A DNA stretch of 64,000 nucleotides from RDYJ01 sp034931405. GTDB taxonomy: Bacteria > Cyanobacteriota > Cyanobacteriia > Cyanobacteriales > Nostocaceae. The translations under genes and the position numbers were made by a program. Shown piece by piece: positions 27,134 through 37,175 of this stretch; within the stretch, counting starts at the first letter, position 1; each line of letters begins with the position of its first letter. Location: the NCBI RefSeq assembly GCF_034931405.1, contig NZ_JAYGHA010000001.1, positions 284,688 to 348,687 of the forward strand. Direction: 5' to 3'. The notes beneath the pieces were generated by a model. The model did not search any database. It worked only from the letters and a program-made list of their open reading frames with translations, and had not been told where the DNA came from.

Positions 27134-28483
27134 ATGTCAGCTGCTGTTATAACTTTAAAAACTCAAGAAAACGGTTCTGATAACTTAATGATTCAGCGTC
27201 CCACCGCTGGACTGTCTCTACAAGGTCGCATCCTCGTTCCTGGGGATAAATCTATTTCCCATCGGGCTTTGATGTTGGGTGCGATCGCTGAAGGTGAAAC
27301 TGAGATTCAAGGACTGCTTTTAGGCGAAGATCCCCGCAGCACTGCTCACTGTTTTCGGGCGTTGGGTGCGGAAATTTCCGAATTAAATACAGAGTTGGTG
27401 CGGGTTAAAGGTATTGGTTTGGGTAATTTCCAAGAACCGCTGGATGTGTTAAATGCGGGTAACTCTGGTACAACCATCAGGCTGATGTTAGGTTTGTTAG
27501 CTTCCCATCCAGGGCGGTTTTTTACGGTGACAGGTGATGACTCTTTGCGATCGCGTCCTATGTCCCGTGTTGTCAAACCTTTACAACAAATGGCCGCTGA
27601 AATTTGGGGACGCAAAGATAATAATTTAGCACCTTTAGCAATTCAAGGACAAGCTCTTAAACCTATTCATTATCATTCTCCGATCGCCTCGGCGCAGGTG
27701 AAATCCTGTATTTTGCTGGCTGGTTTAAACACTGACGGTAAAACTACTGTCACAGAACCTGCTTTATCACGAGACCACAGCGAACGGATGTTAAGGGCTT
27801 TTGGGGCAGAATTAAGTATAGACCCAGAAACTAACAGTGTGACTGTGACGGGGAATGCGAAATTATATGGTCAAAAAGTTGTTGTTCCTGGTGATATCAG
27901 TTCTGCGGCTTTTTGGTTAGTAGCTGCATCTATTGTTCCTGGTTCTGAGTTGGTGGTGGAAAATGTCGGTGTCAACCCCACCCGCACGGGAATTTTAGAA
28001 GCTTTGTCAATGATGGGTGCAGATATTGAAATGGAAAATCAGCGGGAAGTGGCTGGGGAACCAGTCGCAGATTTACGGGTGCGTTCTAGTCAGTTAAAAA
28101 GCTGCACCATTGCGGGGGATATTATACCGAGATTAATTGATGAAATTCCCATTTTAGCGGTAGCTGCGACATTTGCAGAAGGGACAACCATTATTAGAGA
28201 TGCGGCGGAATTGCGAGTTAAAGAGAGCGATCGCATTACCGTGATGGCGCAACAACTCAATAAAATGGGCGGTAAAATTACGGAATTACCCGATGGTATG
28301 GAAATTACTGGTGGTACTGCTTTGGTGGGTGCTGAGGTAGACAGTCATACAGATCATAGAATAGGTATGAGTTTAGCGATCGCCGCTCTCAATGCTAGTG
28401 GAACTACTACCATCCACCGTGCTGAAGCTGCGGCTATTTCTTATCCTAATTTTACCAGCACTTTAACGGAAGTTTGTCGGTAA
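27134..28483 (+). CDS. aroA: 3-phosphoshikimate 1-carboxyvinyltransferase (EPSP synthase)
   Basis: Shikimate-pathway enzyme that transfers enolpyruvate from PEP to shikimate 3-phosphate. The 449-aa protein has the family signatures VPGDKSISHRALMLGA, NAGNSGTTIRLMLGLL, DDSLRSRPM, SRDHSERML and RVKESDRI. The Gly residue in LNAGNSGTT matches the glyphosate-contact region. ATG start with an extra 20 residues before the domain. A hairpin directly follows the stop. Confidence 0.95.
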   Translation: MSAAVITLKTQENGSDNLMIQRPTAGLSLQGRILVPGDKSISHRALMLGAIAEGETEIQGLLLGEDPRSTAHCFRALGAEISELNTELVRVKGIGLGNFQEPLDVLNAGNSGTTIRLMLGLLASHPGRFFTVTGDDSLRSRPMSRVVKPLQQMAAEIWGRKDNNLAPLAIQGQALKPIHYHSPIASAQVKSCILLAGLNTDGKTTVTEPALSRDHSERMLRAFGAELSIDPETNSVTVTGNAKLYGQKVVVPGDISSAAFWLVAASIVPGSELVVENVGVNPTRTGILEALSMMGADIEMENQREVAGEPVADLRVRSSQLKSCTIAGDIIPRLIDEIPILAVAATFAEGTTIIRDAAELRVKESDRITVMAQQLNKMGGKITELPDGMEITGGTALVGAEVDSHTDHRIGMSLAIAALNASGTTTIHRAEAAAISYPNFTSTLTEVCR

Positions 28484-28496
28484 AGGGAATAATTAC

Positions 28497-28529
28497 AAAT
28501 CCTCGATTTCTGAGAGAATTCGGGGATTT
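28497..28529 (+). terminator. Probable aroA terminator
   Basis: AAATCCTCGATTTC (28497-28510) pairs, with one mismatch and a wobble, with GAATTCGGGGATTT (28516-28529), 14 bases after the aroA stop, followed by ATTATG. It has the same TCGGGGATTT arm as the rpe terminator. Confidence 0.65.
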
Positions 28530-28680
28530 ATTATGCCTGTTAGGGTTATTTTTAATAATTTGTTCTCGTCAGTAAATAAATGTAACTTGTGACAAGTATC
28601 ACTTGCTTATAGGGATGCTTTAGTGTATTTTTGATTAAAAATAATCTCACAATCGCTACATCAAGCATCCAGTTAAACAG

Positions 28681-31600
28681 ATGAAACTCACAGAATCCTT
28701 TGCTACACTGACCTTAAATGGGCTACCCCATAAAGACTTGCTATATGTTGTGCAAACAGCAGTCCAGTCTGCACAATCACAACTTCAGCAGTTTGCTCAA
28801 AAAGCAGATTTTAGTGACAAGATGATACTGTCCTTTGGTATATCCCCAGCAGGGTTACAGGGTGCTTGGGCAAATGGCATGGTGATCATACCAAAAATCG
28901 AGATTGTTTCCAGCAATGAAATTGACGGTGCATTAGGGGCTTTTGCAGCAGCAACAGATAGCATTTATTTAGCGGAAGAGTTTTTGAGTGCAAATATTAA
29001 CAACTTAGATGCAGTTGTTAAGGTGTTATTGGAAGAATATGGTCATTATGTTGATGATTTGATCAATCATGGTGCAGATTCACCAGGGGATGAAGGGAGG
29101 ATTTTTTCAGCTTTGGTGCGTGGGGAAAGTTTGAATCAGTCTCAGTTAGAACAGTTAAAAGCTGAAGATGATAGTGCAACTGTTGTTTTAGGTGGTCAAG
29201 TTTTTGAAATTGAAAAGGCTAATATATCTGACAGTGGTGGATTTGAAGGAAGTACACAGACAGTTCAATTAGAATCTAACGGTGGAGGAACTGCTAAATA
29301 CTCATTTGAATTCTTTGAAATTCCTGATCAATTTATTATTCGTTATGAAGGTAAAGAACTCGTTAATACAGGATTTGTTTCAGGAAATAAGAGTGGGCAA
29401 GTTCAGATTCCTGAAGGAAATTCTGATCAACTTCAAGTTATCGTAGCAACTAATGATGAAGGTACTCTTTGGGAATATAGTGTCACTACTGAAGATTGTC
29501 CCGATATAGGTCCTTTCTTTATTGAGTTAGTTGGTGGTGAGTTTAAAGACACTGATGAAGATGGTGACTGTGATGGTGAAGGAACTATCTATATTGGTCG
29601 TACAGATGGCATTTCTCAAATGCTGGAAATCAATGGAAAAGTAGAATATGACCAAAATAGAATTACGGTTGATGGAGTTGTTTCTTCACTAATTGGTACA
29701 GGAAGTATCACTTCTGTTCCTTTATTTGATGGGCAATTTGTTATTGATCTCAAAACTGGTACAACTACATCATTTGCAGAAAAAACTAATACGTTAACTA
29801 ATGAATTTCAAGTAGGTGGTTTAGATGTTGATTTTAGTAGTTTAACCATTAATCCTAATGGATTAGCTCTTGGGGCAAAGTTTGAATTTTTAGAAGAATT
29901 AGATTTAGGTTTTGAATATCTTTTTAGTGGTTCTGATGCACTATTAATTAGTCAAGATGATGTAAATTTTGGTGCAAGTGTTAAGTTTTCTACACCTAAT
30001 TTCAACGACTTTGACCTTTTTGGCTTTCTTCCCATCAAAGAGTTCTCTAATTTTTCTATAGAGTATATTGCTCCAGAAGATGCGATCAAAATTCAAGGAA
30101 AATTAGTTATTGAGCCGTTTACTAAACTTGAACAAGTTAAAGACATAACCATTGATTTAGCAGGTGATAATTATATCCAAATTAAAGGAGGAAACCCAGA
30201 TGTTAAAGGCTCTCTTTCAGTAGAAACAGATATTAAGCTACCTAGAGAATGGGGATTAAAAGAACTCAAGCTAGATATTGATACTCAAAACAAAGATGTT
30301 GGTGGTAGCACTAAAGTTGAATTTCCTTTTAAAGCAAAATTCCCACCGGATAACGCAGGAGTTGTTGATTTAGGACTAGGCTTTAAACTTCCTCTACCCC
30401 CTGTAGAACTGAATAAAGTCTCCGTAAATATTGACAATCTCAATATACAACTTCCCATCCCTGGATTTCCTTTCATATTTTTCCAAAGGTTAGCAGGTAG
30501 TGTGGAAAACTTTGCTCCATCTGACAATGATCCGATTGAATTTAGCGGAGGATTAGGTGCAACTTTAGGTCCTCAAATCGGTGGGTTCTCACTAATTCGT
30601 CTGGATTTAGATGGTAAAATTAGTCCTGAACAAGCTACTGGTAGTAGTAAAGTAACAATTATTAGTGATAAAATTGGAACTGCTACTACCCAGACAACTT
30701 TAAATTGGAATCAAAAGTTTTACGAAGAAAAAGGTAGTTTTAGCTTTCTTGATGGATTAATTACTACTAATAGTAGTTTTAAAACTGATTCCAACTTTAA
30801 TATCAATATGGGAGGTGCTGCTAGTGCAAGTATTCCCAATTTTATTCCTTTATTTGGTGGAGCAAAAATTGGTTCAGGTAATTTCTTAGTTGATTTTAGC
30901 AATGATGGGAATTTATCTAATGACTTTGCTGCTGCTTGGGGTGAGTTAAAAGTTGAAAAATTTGGATTTGAAAAAACATTTGTTTTGGGTTTCAAAGGCT
31001 ACTTTGACGGTAATTTTGAGCGCATTGGTGCTAAAAATATCCCACCCATAGGAAGCTATGAAATTACTCCAGATATGGAATATATTATTCTGGGGGCTGA
31101 TTGGGAAACAGAAATTTCTGATAATGTTCCTATTGAAATAGAAACTCCAGATGGTTCAATTATCACCGAAGCAGAATTTGAAGCTAACAATATAGCGATT
31201 ATTGATGAATTAACTGATTCAACTAGTAAAGTGGTTATCATATTTAACCCCATACCTGGTATTTGGGATATTCAAGTAGCAGATGAAACTGGTTTAGGAG
31301 CGATTCAATATACAGCAGCTACAGATTCAGAAGCCCCGACTATCGAAATTATTGACCCAAATATAGATGTTAATGGTGGTCAAGTTACCATTAGTTACAA
31401 TGCTGTTGATGCTGATTCCAATGCAGAAATTAAACTATTTTACGATAATGATAATTTAGGATTTGACGGGATTTTATTTGCAGATGGTTTAACCGAAGCC
31501 GATGGTTTTGGTAATTTTATCTGGGATACTCAAGGAGTAGCGACAGGGGAATATTTTATCTATGCAATGGTTGTTGATGAAAATAATCCCCCAGCTTTTA

Positions 31601-33789
31601 GTTATTCTTCAGGAAAAGTATTAATCACAGAAGAAGCGGATTTATCAGTTACTCAAACGACTAATGTGAATCCAGTAGAAATTGGCGATAATTTCTCATA
31701 TACCATTGCAGTAGGTAATCATGGTACTTTTGAATCTCAGGGTGTTATCTTCACTCAAACTCTTCCTGAAGAAGTGACTTTTGTTTCTGCTTCACTGACA
31801 CCTTCTCAACAAACAGATAATGTTCTGACTTTTGATTTAGGTAACTTAGCAGCAGGTCAAACTCAGTTAATTGATATTACCGTTACTGCTCCTGATACTA
31901 TCGGTAATCTTTCCAGCACAGCAACTATTCTGAGTAATACTTTTGATCCTGATGCTACTAATGATGTAGATACGTTAACGACAACTATCACTGATACTCC
32001 ACCTGCTCCTGTAGAATTATCCGTTGTTAGAACTAATCCTACAGACCCAATTTCTTTAGGAGATGACTTTACCTACACTCTCACTATTACTAATAATGGG
32101 ACATCTCCAGCTACAGGAGTCATTCTTGCCGAAAATTTACCTTCAGGTGTAAATTTCATAGATGTTACATCTAGTCAAGGAACTGCTTTTACAAACTTTG
32201 ATGGTACTGTAACTGCTGAACTAGGAGAGCTTAATGGTGGTGAATCTGCAACAGTAATCTTGACGGTTAATGCTTTTACTGCGGGTAACTTAGTAAGTAC
32301 AACTAGCATTACTAGCAATGAAGCAGATTTGAATGTGATCAATAACTTTCTCATTCAATCTCAATTAGTAGGTTCACTAGAACCTAGTAATGCTGATTTG
32401 GAATTAACACAAACTGTAAATAATCCTAATCCCAATGTTGGGGATGAAGTTACTTTTACCTTAACCTTAACCAATAAAGGACCAGGAAGTGCTACTAGCG
32501 TTCAGGTCACTAATCTGTTACCAACCGGACTGAGTTTTATTTCTGCAACACCAGAACAAGGTACTTATGATAGCAATACTGGTATTTGGAATGTTGGAAA
32601 CATTCGAGATAATCTTAGCCGTTCCATTGATATTACTGCGGTTGTTACCAAGTCCGGTTCTTTTGTAAACACTGCTGAAATAACCTCGGTTTCTGAAAAT
32701 GATCCCGATTCAATTCCCAATAATAATAATGGTAATGAAGACGATCAAAGTTCTCTAACTTTAAATGTAGGAACACTCATCTTAACAAGGGCTGATAATA
32801 ATATATTTCAGCTTTCTGGTAGTGGTGGAACTGCTCAAGTTCGTTTCACTCTTATGGAAAATGAGAGTAATTTTGTTAATGAAATCGGAGTTTTCAAAGT
32901 TGACAATGAACAAGGTAGCATTAATGGTATTACTCCAGATGATTCTAATTATCTCCAGACGGCTTTAGAAAATTCCCAAGTTGTCTTTTCATCACTTCCT
33001 AATAATGTCCTAGAAGGGGTAGAATTTAGCCGTCTATTTGATTTTGAGGGAAGCGATCGCTTAGTATTCTATTTAGTTCAAAATAGCACTACTACAACTG
33101 TTTTATCTGACCTCACATCTGGACGAACTCCCGCTAATGTTTTATTTGCTCTTCCTTCCGCAAATAATAATAGTTTTGACCCTCTGCAAATCTCTGACTT
33201 AAATAATGAAGCCTTTACCCTAGCTTGGAAAGACAATCTCAATAGTAGTAATAATACCTTTGATGATTTAGTCATGAATGTACAAGTTGTTGATACAACT
33301 TCTACACCTATTGGTACAGGATTACAAGGTCAAATAGAACTAATTGATTTGAGAAATTTAGGCACAGTAGAAGCTAACTTTAAAGTAGCTAGTGAAGCAG
33401 CTTATAACAATACTATTGGTTGGTATATCGTCGATGATGAAACGGGAAGTATTGGAGATTTAAAACCAGGAGATGCTGGTTATGCTCAAGCAGCAATATC
33501 AGAACGTAGCATGACTCATTTTACCCGTGATGGTATAGATTCTGCACAATTACAAGGTCTGCTTGCACCTTATCTCATTGCTAATAGTTCCCGTCAATCT
33601 TTCTTAGCTAATAATCCCAATAACACCGTAGGAAATGGTCCATTAGCTTATTTTGCTTTCATGGGAGCTAACCCAGATGGTGTTGATCACGTTCGTCAGT
33701 TGGGAGATAATACTTTTGGTTTTGAAGATTTGTTTAATGGAGGTGACAAAGATTATAATGATATTATTGTGCAAGTAAACTTTGCTTAG
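28681..33789 (+). CDS. Giant DUF11/DUF4114 repeat protein, probably exported
   Basis: A 1702-aa acidic protein without a Sec signal. Residues 1-185 form an N-terminal module with an EExGHxxD motif (VLLEEYGHYVDDLIN) that resembles a metal-site pattern, then a DEGRIFSALV segment. The large central beta-rich part (about 200-950) is unassigned. Three DUF11-like repeats start near residues 986 (ADLSVTQTTNVNP), 1110 (VELSVVRTNPTDP) and 1238 (ADLELTQTVNNPNP). Two DUF4114-like domains end the protein, near FDDLVMNVQVVD and GGDKDYNDIIVQVNFA. Absence of a signal peptide and the Asp-rich C terminus suggest type I secretion. It is probably a cell-surface or sheath protein. Confidence 0.8.
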   Translation: MKLTESFATLTLNGLPHKDLLYVVQTAVQSAQSQLQQFAQKADFSDKMILSFGISPAGLQGAWANGMVIIPKIEIVSSNEIDGALGAFAAATDSIYLAEEFLSANINNLDAVVKVLLEEYGHYVDDLINHGADSPGDEGRIFSALVRGESLNQSQLEQLKAEDDSATVVLGGQVFEIEKANISDSGGFEGSTQTVQLESNGGGTAKYSFEFFEIPDQFIIRYEGKELVNTGFVSGNKSGQVQIPEGNSDQLQVIVATNDEGTLWEYSVTTEDCPDIGPFFIELVGGEFKDTDEDGDCDGEGTIYIGRTDGISQMLEINGKVEYDQNRITVDGVVSSLIGTGSITSVPLFDGQFVIDLKTGTTTSFAEKTNTLTNEFQVGGLDVDFSSLTINPNGLALGAKFEFLEELDLGFEYLFSGSDALLISQDDVNFGASVKFSTPNFNDFDLFGFLPIKEFSNFSIEYIAPEDAIKIQGKLVIEPFTKLEQVKDITIDLAGDNYIQIKGGNPDVKGSLSVETDIKLPREWGLKELKLDIDTQNKDVGGSTKVEFPFKAKFPPDNAGVVDLGLGFKLPLPPVELNKVSVNIDNLNIQLPIPGFPFIFFQRLAGSVENFAPSDNDPIEFSGGLGATLGPQIGGFSLIRLDLDGKISPEQATGSSKVTIISDKIGTATTQTTLNWNQKFYEEKGSFSFLDGLITTNSSFKTDSNFNINMGGAASASIPNFIPLFGGAKIGSGNFLVDFSNDGNLSNDFAAAWGELKVEKFGFEKTFVLGFKGYFDGNFERIGAKNIPPIGSYEITPDMEYIILGADWETEISDNVPIEIETPDGSIITEAEFEANNIAIIDELTDSTSKVVIIFNPIPGIWDIQVADETGLGAIQYTAATDSEAPTIEIIDPNIDVNGGQVTISYNAVDADSNAEIKLFYDNDNLGFDGILFADGLTEADGFGNFIWDTQGVATGEYFIYAMVVDENNPPAFSYSSGKVLITEEADLSVTQTTNVNPVEIGDNFSYTIAVGNHGTFESQGVIFTQTLPEEVTFVSASLTPSQQTDNVLTFDLGNLAAGQTQLIDITVTAPDTIGNLSSTATILSNTFDPDATNDVDTLTTTITDTPPAPVELSVVRTNPTDPISLGDDFTYTLTITNNGTSPATGVILAENLPSGVNFIDVTSSQGTAFTNFDGTVTAELGELNGGESATVILTVNAFTAGNLVSTTSITSNEADLNVINNFLIQSQLVGSLEPSNADLELTQTVNNPNPNVGDEVTFTLTLTNKGPGSATSVQVTNLLPTGLSFISATPEQGTYDSNTGIWNVGNIRDNLSRSIDITAVVTKSGSFVNTAEITSVSENDPDSIPNNNNGNEDDQSSLTLNVGTLILTRADNNIFQLSGSGGTAQVRFTLMENESNFVNEIGVFKVDNEQGSINGITPDDSNYLQTALENSQVVFSSLPNNVLEGVEFSRLFDFEGSDRLVFYLVQNSTTTTVLSDLTSGRTPANVLFALPSANNNSFDPLQISDLNNEAFTLAWKDNLNSSNNTFDDLVMNVQVVDTTSTPIGTGLQGQIELIDLRNLGTVEANFKVASEAAYNNTIGWYIVDDETGSIGDLKPGDAGYAQAAISERSMTHFTRDGIDSAQLQGLLAPYLIANSSRQSFLANNPNNTVGNGPLAYFAFMGANPDGVDHVRQLGDNTFGFEDLFNGGDKDYNDIIVQVNFA

Positions 33790-33812
33790 ATAATCAAGAT
33801 TTAATGGCTGAA

Positions 33813-33853
33813 AAGATTGAATCGAGGGTGGGTTTCCTCACCCCAACAATCTT
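33813..33853 (+). terminator. Hairpin after the giant protein gene
   Basis: AAGATTG (33813-33819) pairs with CAATCTT (33847-33853), and GGGTG (33826-33830) with CACCC (33839-33843) inside it, 24 bases past the stop. There is only a weak T-run afterwards. Confidence 0.5.
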
Positions 33854-33906
33854 GATTTTCCAGATTTTCCAGAATACTAAATTACATTCACCTAATCTAT
33901 TGAACT

Positions 33907-35319
33907 ATGACTACTACTCTACAAATTAAAAATCAAAATCAAAAAATTACAGGAGAAGAGTTAATTTCTATACTCTCATCTTCTAATTTACTGCCTCAAA
34001 TTATTAAAGAGATAATTATTGAACAAGCAATTGCTGATATTCCATATACACTGGATGAATTGAAATCATTTTCTCAGATAACACCGCAAATAAATAACAA
34101 TCCCACAAACATAGAATCTGTTGCAGTTCGTCAATTAAAAATCCATAAACTCAAACGATTAAATTGGGATAATCAAGTTGAATCTTACTTTTTTTCAAAA
34201 AAACAACTTTTAGATCAAGTATCTTTCTCTTTAATTCAAATTAATAATGGCGAAACTGCTCAGGAAATTTATTTTCGGATTCAGGAAGGTGAAGAAAGTT
34301 TTGCCGATTTAGCTAAACAATATTCCCAAGGTGCAGAAGCAAAAAATGGCGGTTGGGTAGGTAAATATAAATTAGGGAATCTTGATCCCCAGTTGGCAAA
34401 TATTCTGCGTAATCTTCAACCAGGTCAAATTCCACCTTTGTTTTTTCTACAAAAAATGTTTATTATTGTCCGATTGGAAAATATTTTTCCTGCTCAACTG
34501 AATGAACAAATGCGGGAGGAATTACTTCAAGAAATGTTTGAAGATTGGTTGAAATTACAAGTTGCAAATTATGGAAACTCTCTAGAGTTATCACCAATTA
34601 CTACATCCAATTCTATGATTGAAAATACTCCTCAAGTTATAGATAAAGATGCAGAAATAATTGCTTATGATCCTGTTGAACTTCCAGAAATAACAAATAA
34701 CTATATTGCTGCAAGTGAGAATAAATGGAAAAATATGCAATTAGCCACAGCTTCATCTCTGTGTTTATTAGCAGGAGGTGTGAGCGGTTTTTATTTATCA
34801 GATTTATCAAGTTTATCCCATGCTGCTTTAACAGCTAAAACTTATAAAAATGATGCTTTTTATGATGCCATAAATCAAGCTAATAAAGCAGCAAATCTTA
34901 CCCAAACTGCTAAAAATCTTAACGAATGGAAACAAGTATCACAGTCTTGGATTAATGCGATCGCACTTTTAAAATCTGTTCCCGAAAACCATCCTCAGTC
35001 AGCAATTGCTAACCAAAAAATTAACGAATATGAGCGTAATTTAAAATACGCACGTCAATATATTCAAAATAGTTTTCGTATTGCTGTTAATCATGCTACA
35101 ACTGCTGCCAACTTAACTCAAACAGCTACCTCTGGTGAAGATTGGGAAAGTGTAGTCAAACATTGGCAAAGTGCAATCTCATTAATGAAAGCCGTTCAAT
35201 CCGACAGTCCTAACTATTTTGTTGCACAGCAAAAAACAATTGAATACCAGCGCAATCTCAACTATGCTTTCTCTGTGATTAAACAGCAATATCCTGAGTC
35301 ATATATGTTTTTAAACTAG
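33907..35319 (+). CDS. PpiC/parvulin-type peptidylprolyl isomerase with membrane anchor
   Basis: Prolyl isomerase/chaperone, 470 aa. Residues about 100-190 form a PpiC domain (EIYFRIQEGEESFADLAKQY, NGGWVGKYKLGNLDPQLANI, LQPGQIPPLF). A single hydrophobic segment is near residues 278-300 (LATASSLCLLAGGVSGFYL). The C-terminal part contains two related helical repeats of about 70 residues, each with an ANLTQTA-like start and a W...AI.L.K..P core. It is 117 bases after the giant exported-protein gene and on the same strand, so it may assist that cargo. Its end overlaps the convergent nuclease gene by nine bases. Confidence 0.75.
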   Translation: MTTTLQIKNQNQKITGEELISILSSSNLLPQIIKEIIIEQAIADIPYTLDELKSFSQITPQINNNPTNIESVAVRQLKIHKLKRLNWDNQVESYFFSKKQLLDQVSFSLIQINNGETAQEIYFRIQEGEESFADLAKQYSQGAEAKNGGWVGKYKLGNLDPQLANILRNLQPGQIPPLFFLQKMFIIVRLENIFPAQLNEQMREELLQEMFEDWLKLQVANYGNSLELSPITTSNSMIENTPQVIDKDAEIIAYDPVELPEITNNYIAASENKWKNMQLATASSLCLLAGGVSGFYLSDLSSLSHAALTAKTYKNDAFYDAINQANKAANLTQTAKNLNEWKQVSQSWINAIALLKSVPENHPQSAIANQKINEYERNLKYARQYIQNSFRIAVNHATTAANLTQTATSGEDWESVVKHWQSAISLMKAVQSDSPNYFVAQQKTIEYQRNLNYAFSVIKQQYPESYMFLN

Positions 35320-35970
35320 TAGATTTTCTATACCTGTTGTTGTCCCTGCTGTGGAAACTTGGATAACTCTACTATATTGTAATCGCCATTGTAAAGCATT
35401 GGAAATTGTCAGGTAGCCAATTTCTGGTGGTTGTTGCAAAATTCTTTGTGCTAGTGCTTCGCGGCCAATTTCATCTAAAGGAAAATTGCGTTCTTCTAAA
35501 AAAGCTATCACATCATCTTTATTTCCATTGCGGCGTAAAATTTCTCTGATACCATAGCTTGTTTGATAATCTCCAGTCCGTTCCTTATCTACAAAAACAA
35601 CATTCTGGAATTTTAAATTAGCATTACGAGAACTATGATCATCAATCTTTTCATAAGCAAATACTAATAAATTATATCCTAAACCATAGACTTTTTGACT
35701 GGCATTTCTAAAGGGACAAGAAGATTGAGGCTGTCTCACTGATGTTACTTTTAAATCAACTTCTAGTCCAGGAAAATCAATTCCTAATGCAGCACTACCA
35801 AGGGTATATTCGTACCTTGTAGATAAATATTGATTAAAAGCAGATTCAACATAAGTTCCTACGGCTTTACCATCTGTAACCCCATACAAATTATGGATTG
35901 GTACTGCACTTAGTTCTAAACAAAAATGACGTGCAGCAGTTTTCAAAGATTCTAAAGTTAGTAATTCCAT
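35311..35970 (-). CDS. Putative type II restriction endonuclease
   Basis: A 219-aa protein with a plausible PD-(D/E)xK core: D65 in LGIDFPGLE and D72-L-K74 in EVDLKVTS, after a helix that packs a catalytic fold. It is eight bases downstream of a C5-cytosine methyltransferase gene on the same strand, the usual layout of a type II restriction-modification pair. The recognition sequence cannot be inferred. An alternative is another nuclease-like accessory protein. It overlaps the 3' end of the PpiC gene by nine bases. Confidence 0.68.
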   Translation of the reverse strand: MELLTLESLKTAARHFCLELSAVPIHNLYGVTDGKAVGTYVESAFNQYLSTRYEYTLGSAALGIDFPGLEVDLKVTSVRQPQSSCPFRNASQKVYGLGYNLLVFAYEKIDDHSSRNANLKFQNVVFVDKERTGDYQTSYGIREILRRNGNKDDVIAFLEERNFPLDEIGREALAQRILQQPPEIGYLTISNALQWRLQYSRVIQVSTAGTTTGIENLLV

Positions 35971-35977
35971 TATTTAT

Positions 35978-37150
35978 TTAAATTGCCAAACTTAATTGCT
36001 GCCAATTAGATTTAGTAAACTCAATATTTATTTTACCAATTCTTTGACATACCCATTCTACACAAATAGGAACAATTGCATTACCATACAAAGCATATTG
36101 ATCGTAAATTCTTGCTACTCGACACCAATCATCAGGAAAACCCATCAATCTGGCATATTCAACATTAGTTAAACGCCGAAATTTATCACCTACTTGATAA
36201 CGTTCATAATGTCTTGATGTGGAAGCAGTTAAGGTTGATGCAATTCCATTAATTCCGAATATTGTATAACCTAGTCTTGAACCTCCATCTTGATTATATA
36301 ATAATTCCACACCATGACAATAACGATTTACAACCTTACTTTTTTTAATCCGTTCTAAAGTGTCAGTAGTAAAATCAAACTGACCATCTACCATTGCTTC
36401 ATCTTGAAGAATATCTTTTAGTTTCTGTCTAGGTTTAATATCCGGTAAAGCCGAAAGATTTAGAGTTAACATTTGATTTTTATAAGCTATTCCCCAGTTA
36501 TAATTTTTGCCTTTATTGGCAACTATAGGTATCATATATTTATCTATTAATAGTTCTATGTCTTCTAAATCAATCAAATCTGGTTGAGTTAAGAAAATTG
36601 ATTTACTTTCTAAAAGCTGAGGAGTTATATTTGTTGAATTTAACTTAGTACCAAAAATAAAAATCCTGTCTCTATTTTGAGGTATACCAAAACTGATGGG
36701 GCTAATAATTCTCCATTCAATCAAATAATCTAATTCAGATAGTGCATTTAAAATAACTCGGAAATGATAGCCATTTTCCATTGTTAAAAGTCTTTTGACA
36801 TTTTCCAAGAAAAAATATTTAGGTTGTTTCTCATCTATAATTTCTACAATGCGTTCAAATAAAGTTCCTCTAACGCTATCTCTCACACCAAGTTTTTTAC
36901 CAGCAGGACTAAATGGTTGACAAGGAAAACCAGCAGTTAAAATATCATGATTAGGCATATTTGATATAGGAATTTTGTTGATATCTCCTAAAACTATTGA
37001 GTTCTTCCCAAAGTTACTTTCATAAACTTGATAACTTAGTTCATTGATATCATTAGCCCAGATAGTTTCAATATTTGCATTTTGCAAACCCAAGCGAAAA
37101 CCACCGATACCAGCAAATAATTCTACAGCTTTTATGTTGTTTGTTTTCAT
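35978..37150 (-). CDS. DNA (cytosine-5-)-methyltransferase
   Basis: A 390-aa C5-cytosine methyltransferase with the ordered motifs: I (LFAGIGGFRLGLQNA), IV with the catalytic Cys77 (GFPCQPFSPAGKK), VI (FLENVKRL), VIII (QNRDRIFIFG) and X (YGNAIVPICVEWV). The variable region between VIII and IX is present, so the enzyme looks complete. ATG start. It protects host DNA from the partner nuclease downstream. Upstream is an Mrr-type gene, so this is a three-gene defence operon. Confidence 0.93.
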   Translation of the reverse strand: MKTNNIKAVELFAGIGGFRLGLQNANIETIWANDINELSYQVYESNFGKNSIVLGDINKIPISNMPNHDILTAGFPCQPFSPAGKKLGVRDSVRGTLFERIVEIIDEKQPKYFFLENVKRLLTMENGYHFRVILNALSELDYLIEWRIISPISFGIPQNRDRIFIFGTKLNSTNITPQLLESKSIFLTQPDLIDLEDIELLIDKYMIPIVANKGKNYNWGIAYKNQMLTLNLSALPDIKPRQKLKDILQDEAMVDGQFDFTTDTLERIKKSKVVNRYCHGVELLYNQDGGSRLGYTIFGINGIASTLTASTSRHYERYQVGDKFRRLTNVEYARLMGFPDDWCRVARIYDQYALYGNAIVPICVEWVCQRIGKINIEFTKSNWQQLSLAI

Positions 37151-37175
37151 GTATAGTTAAGTTTAAAAGATACGT

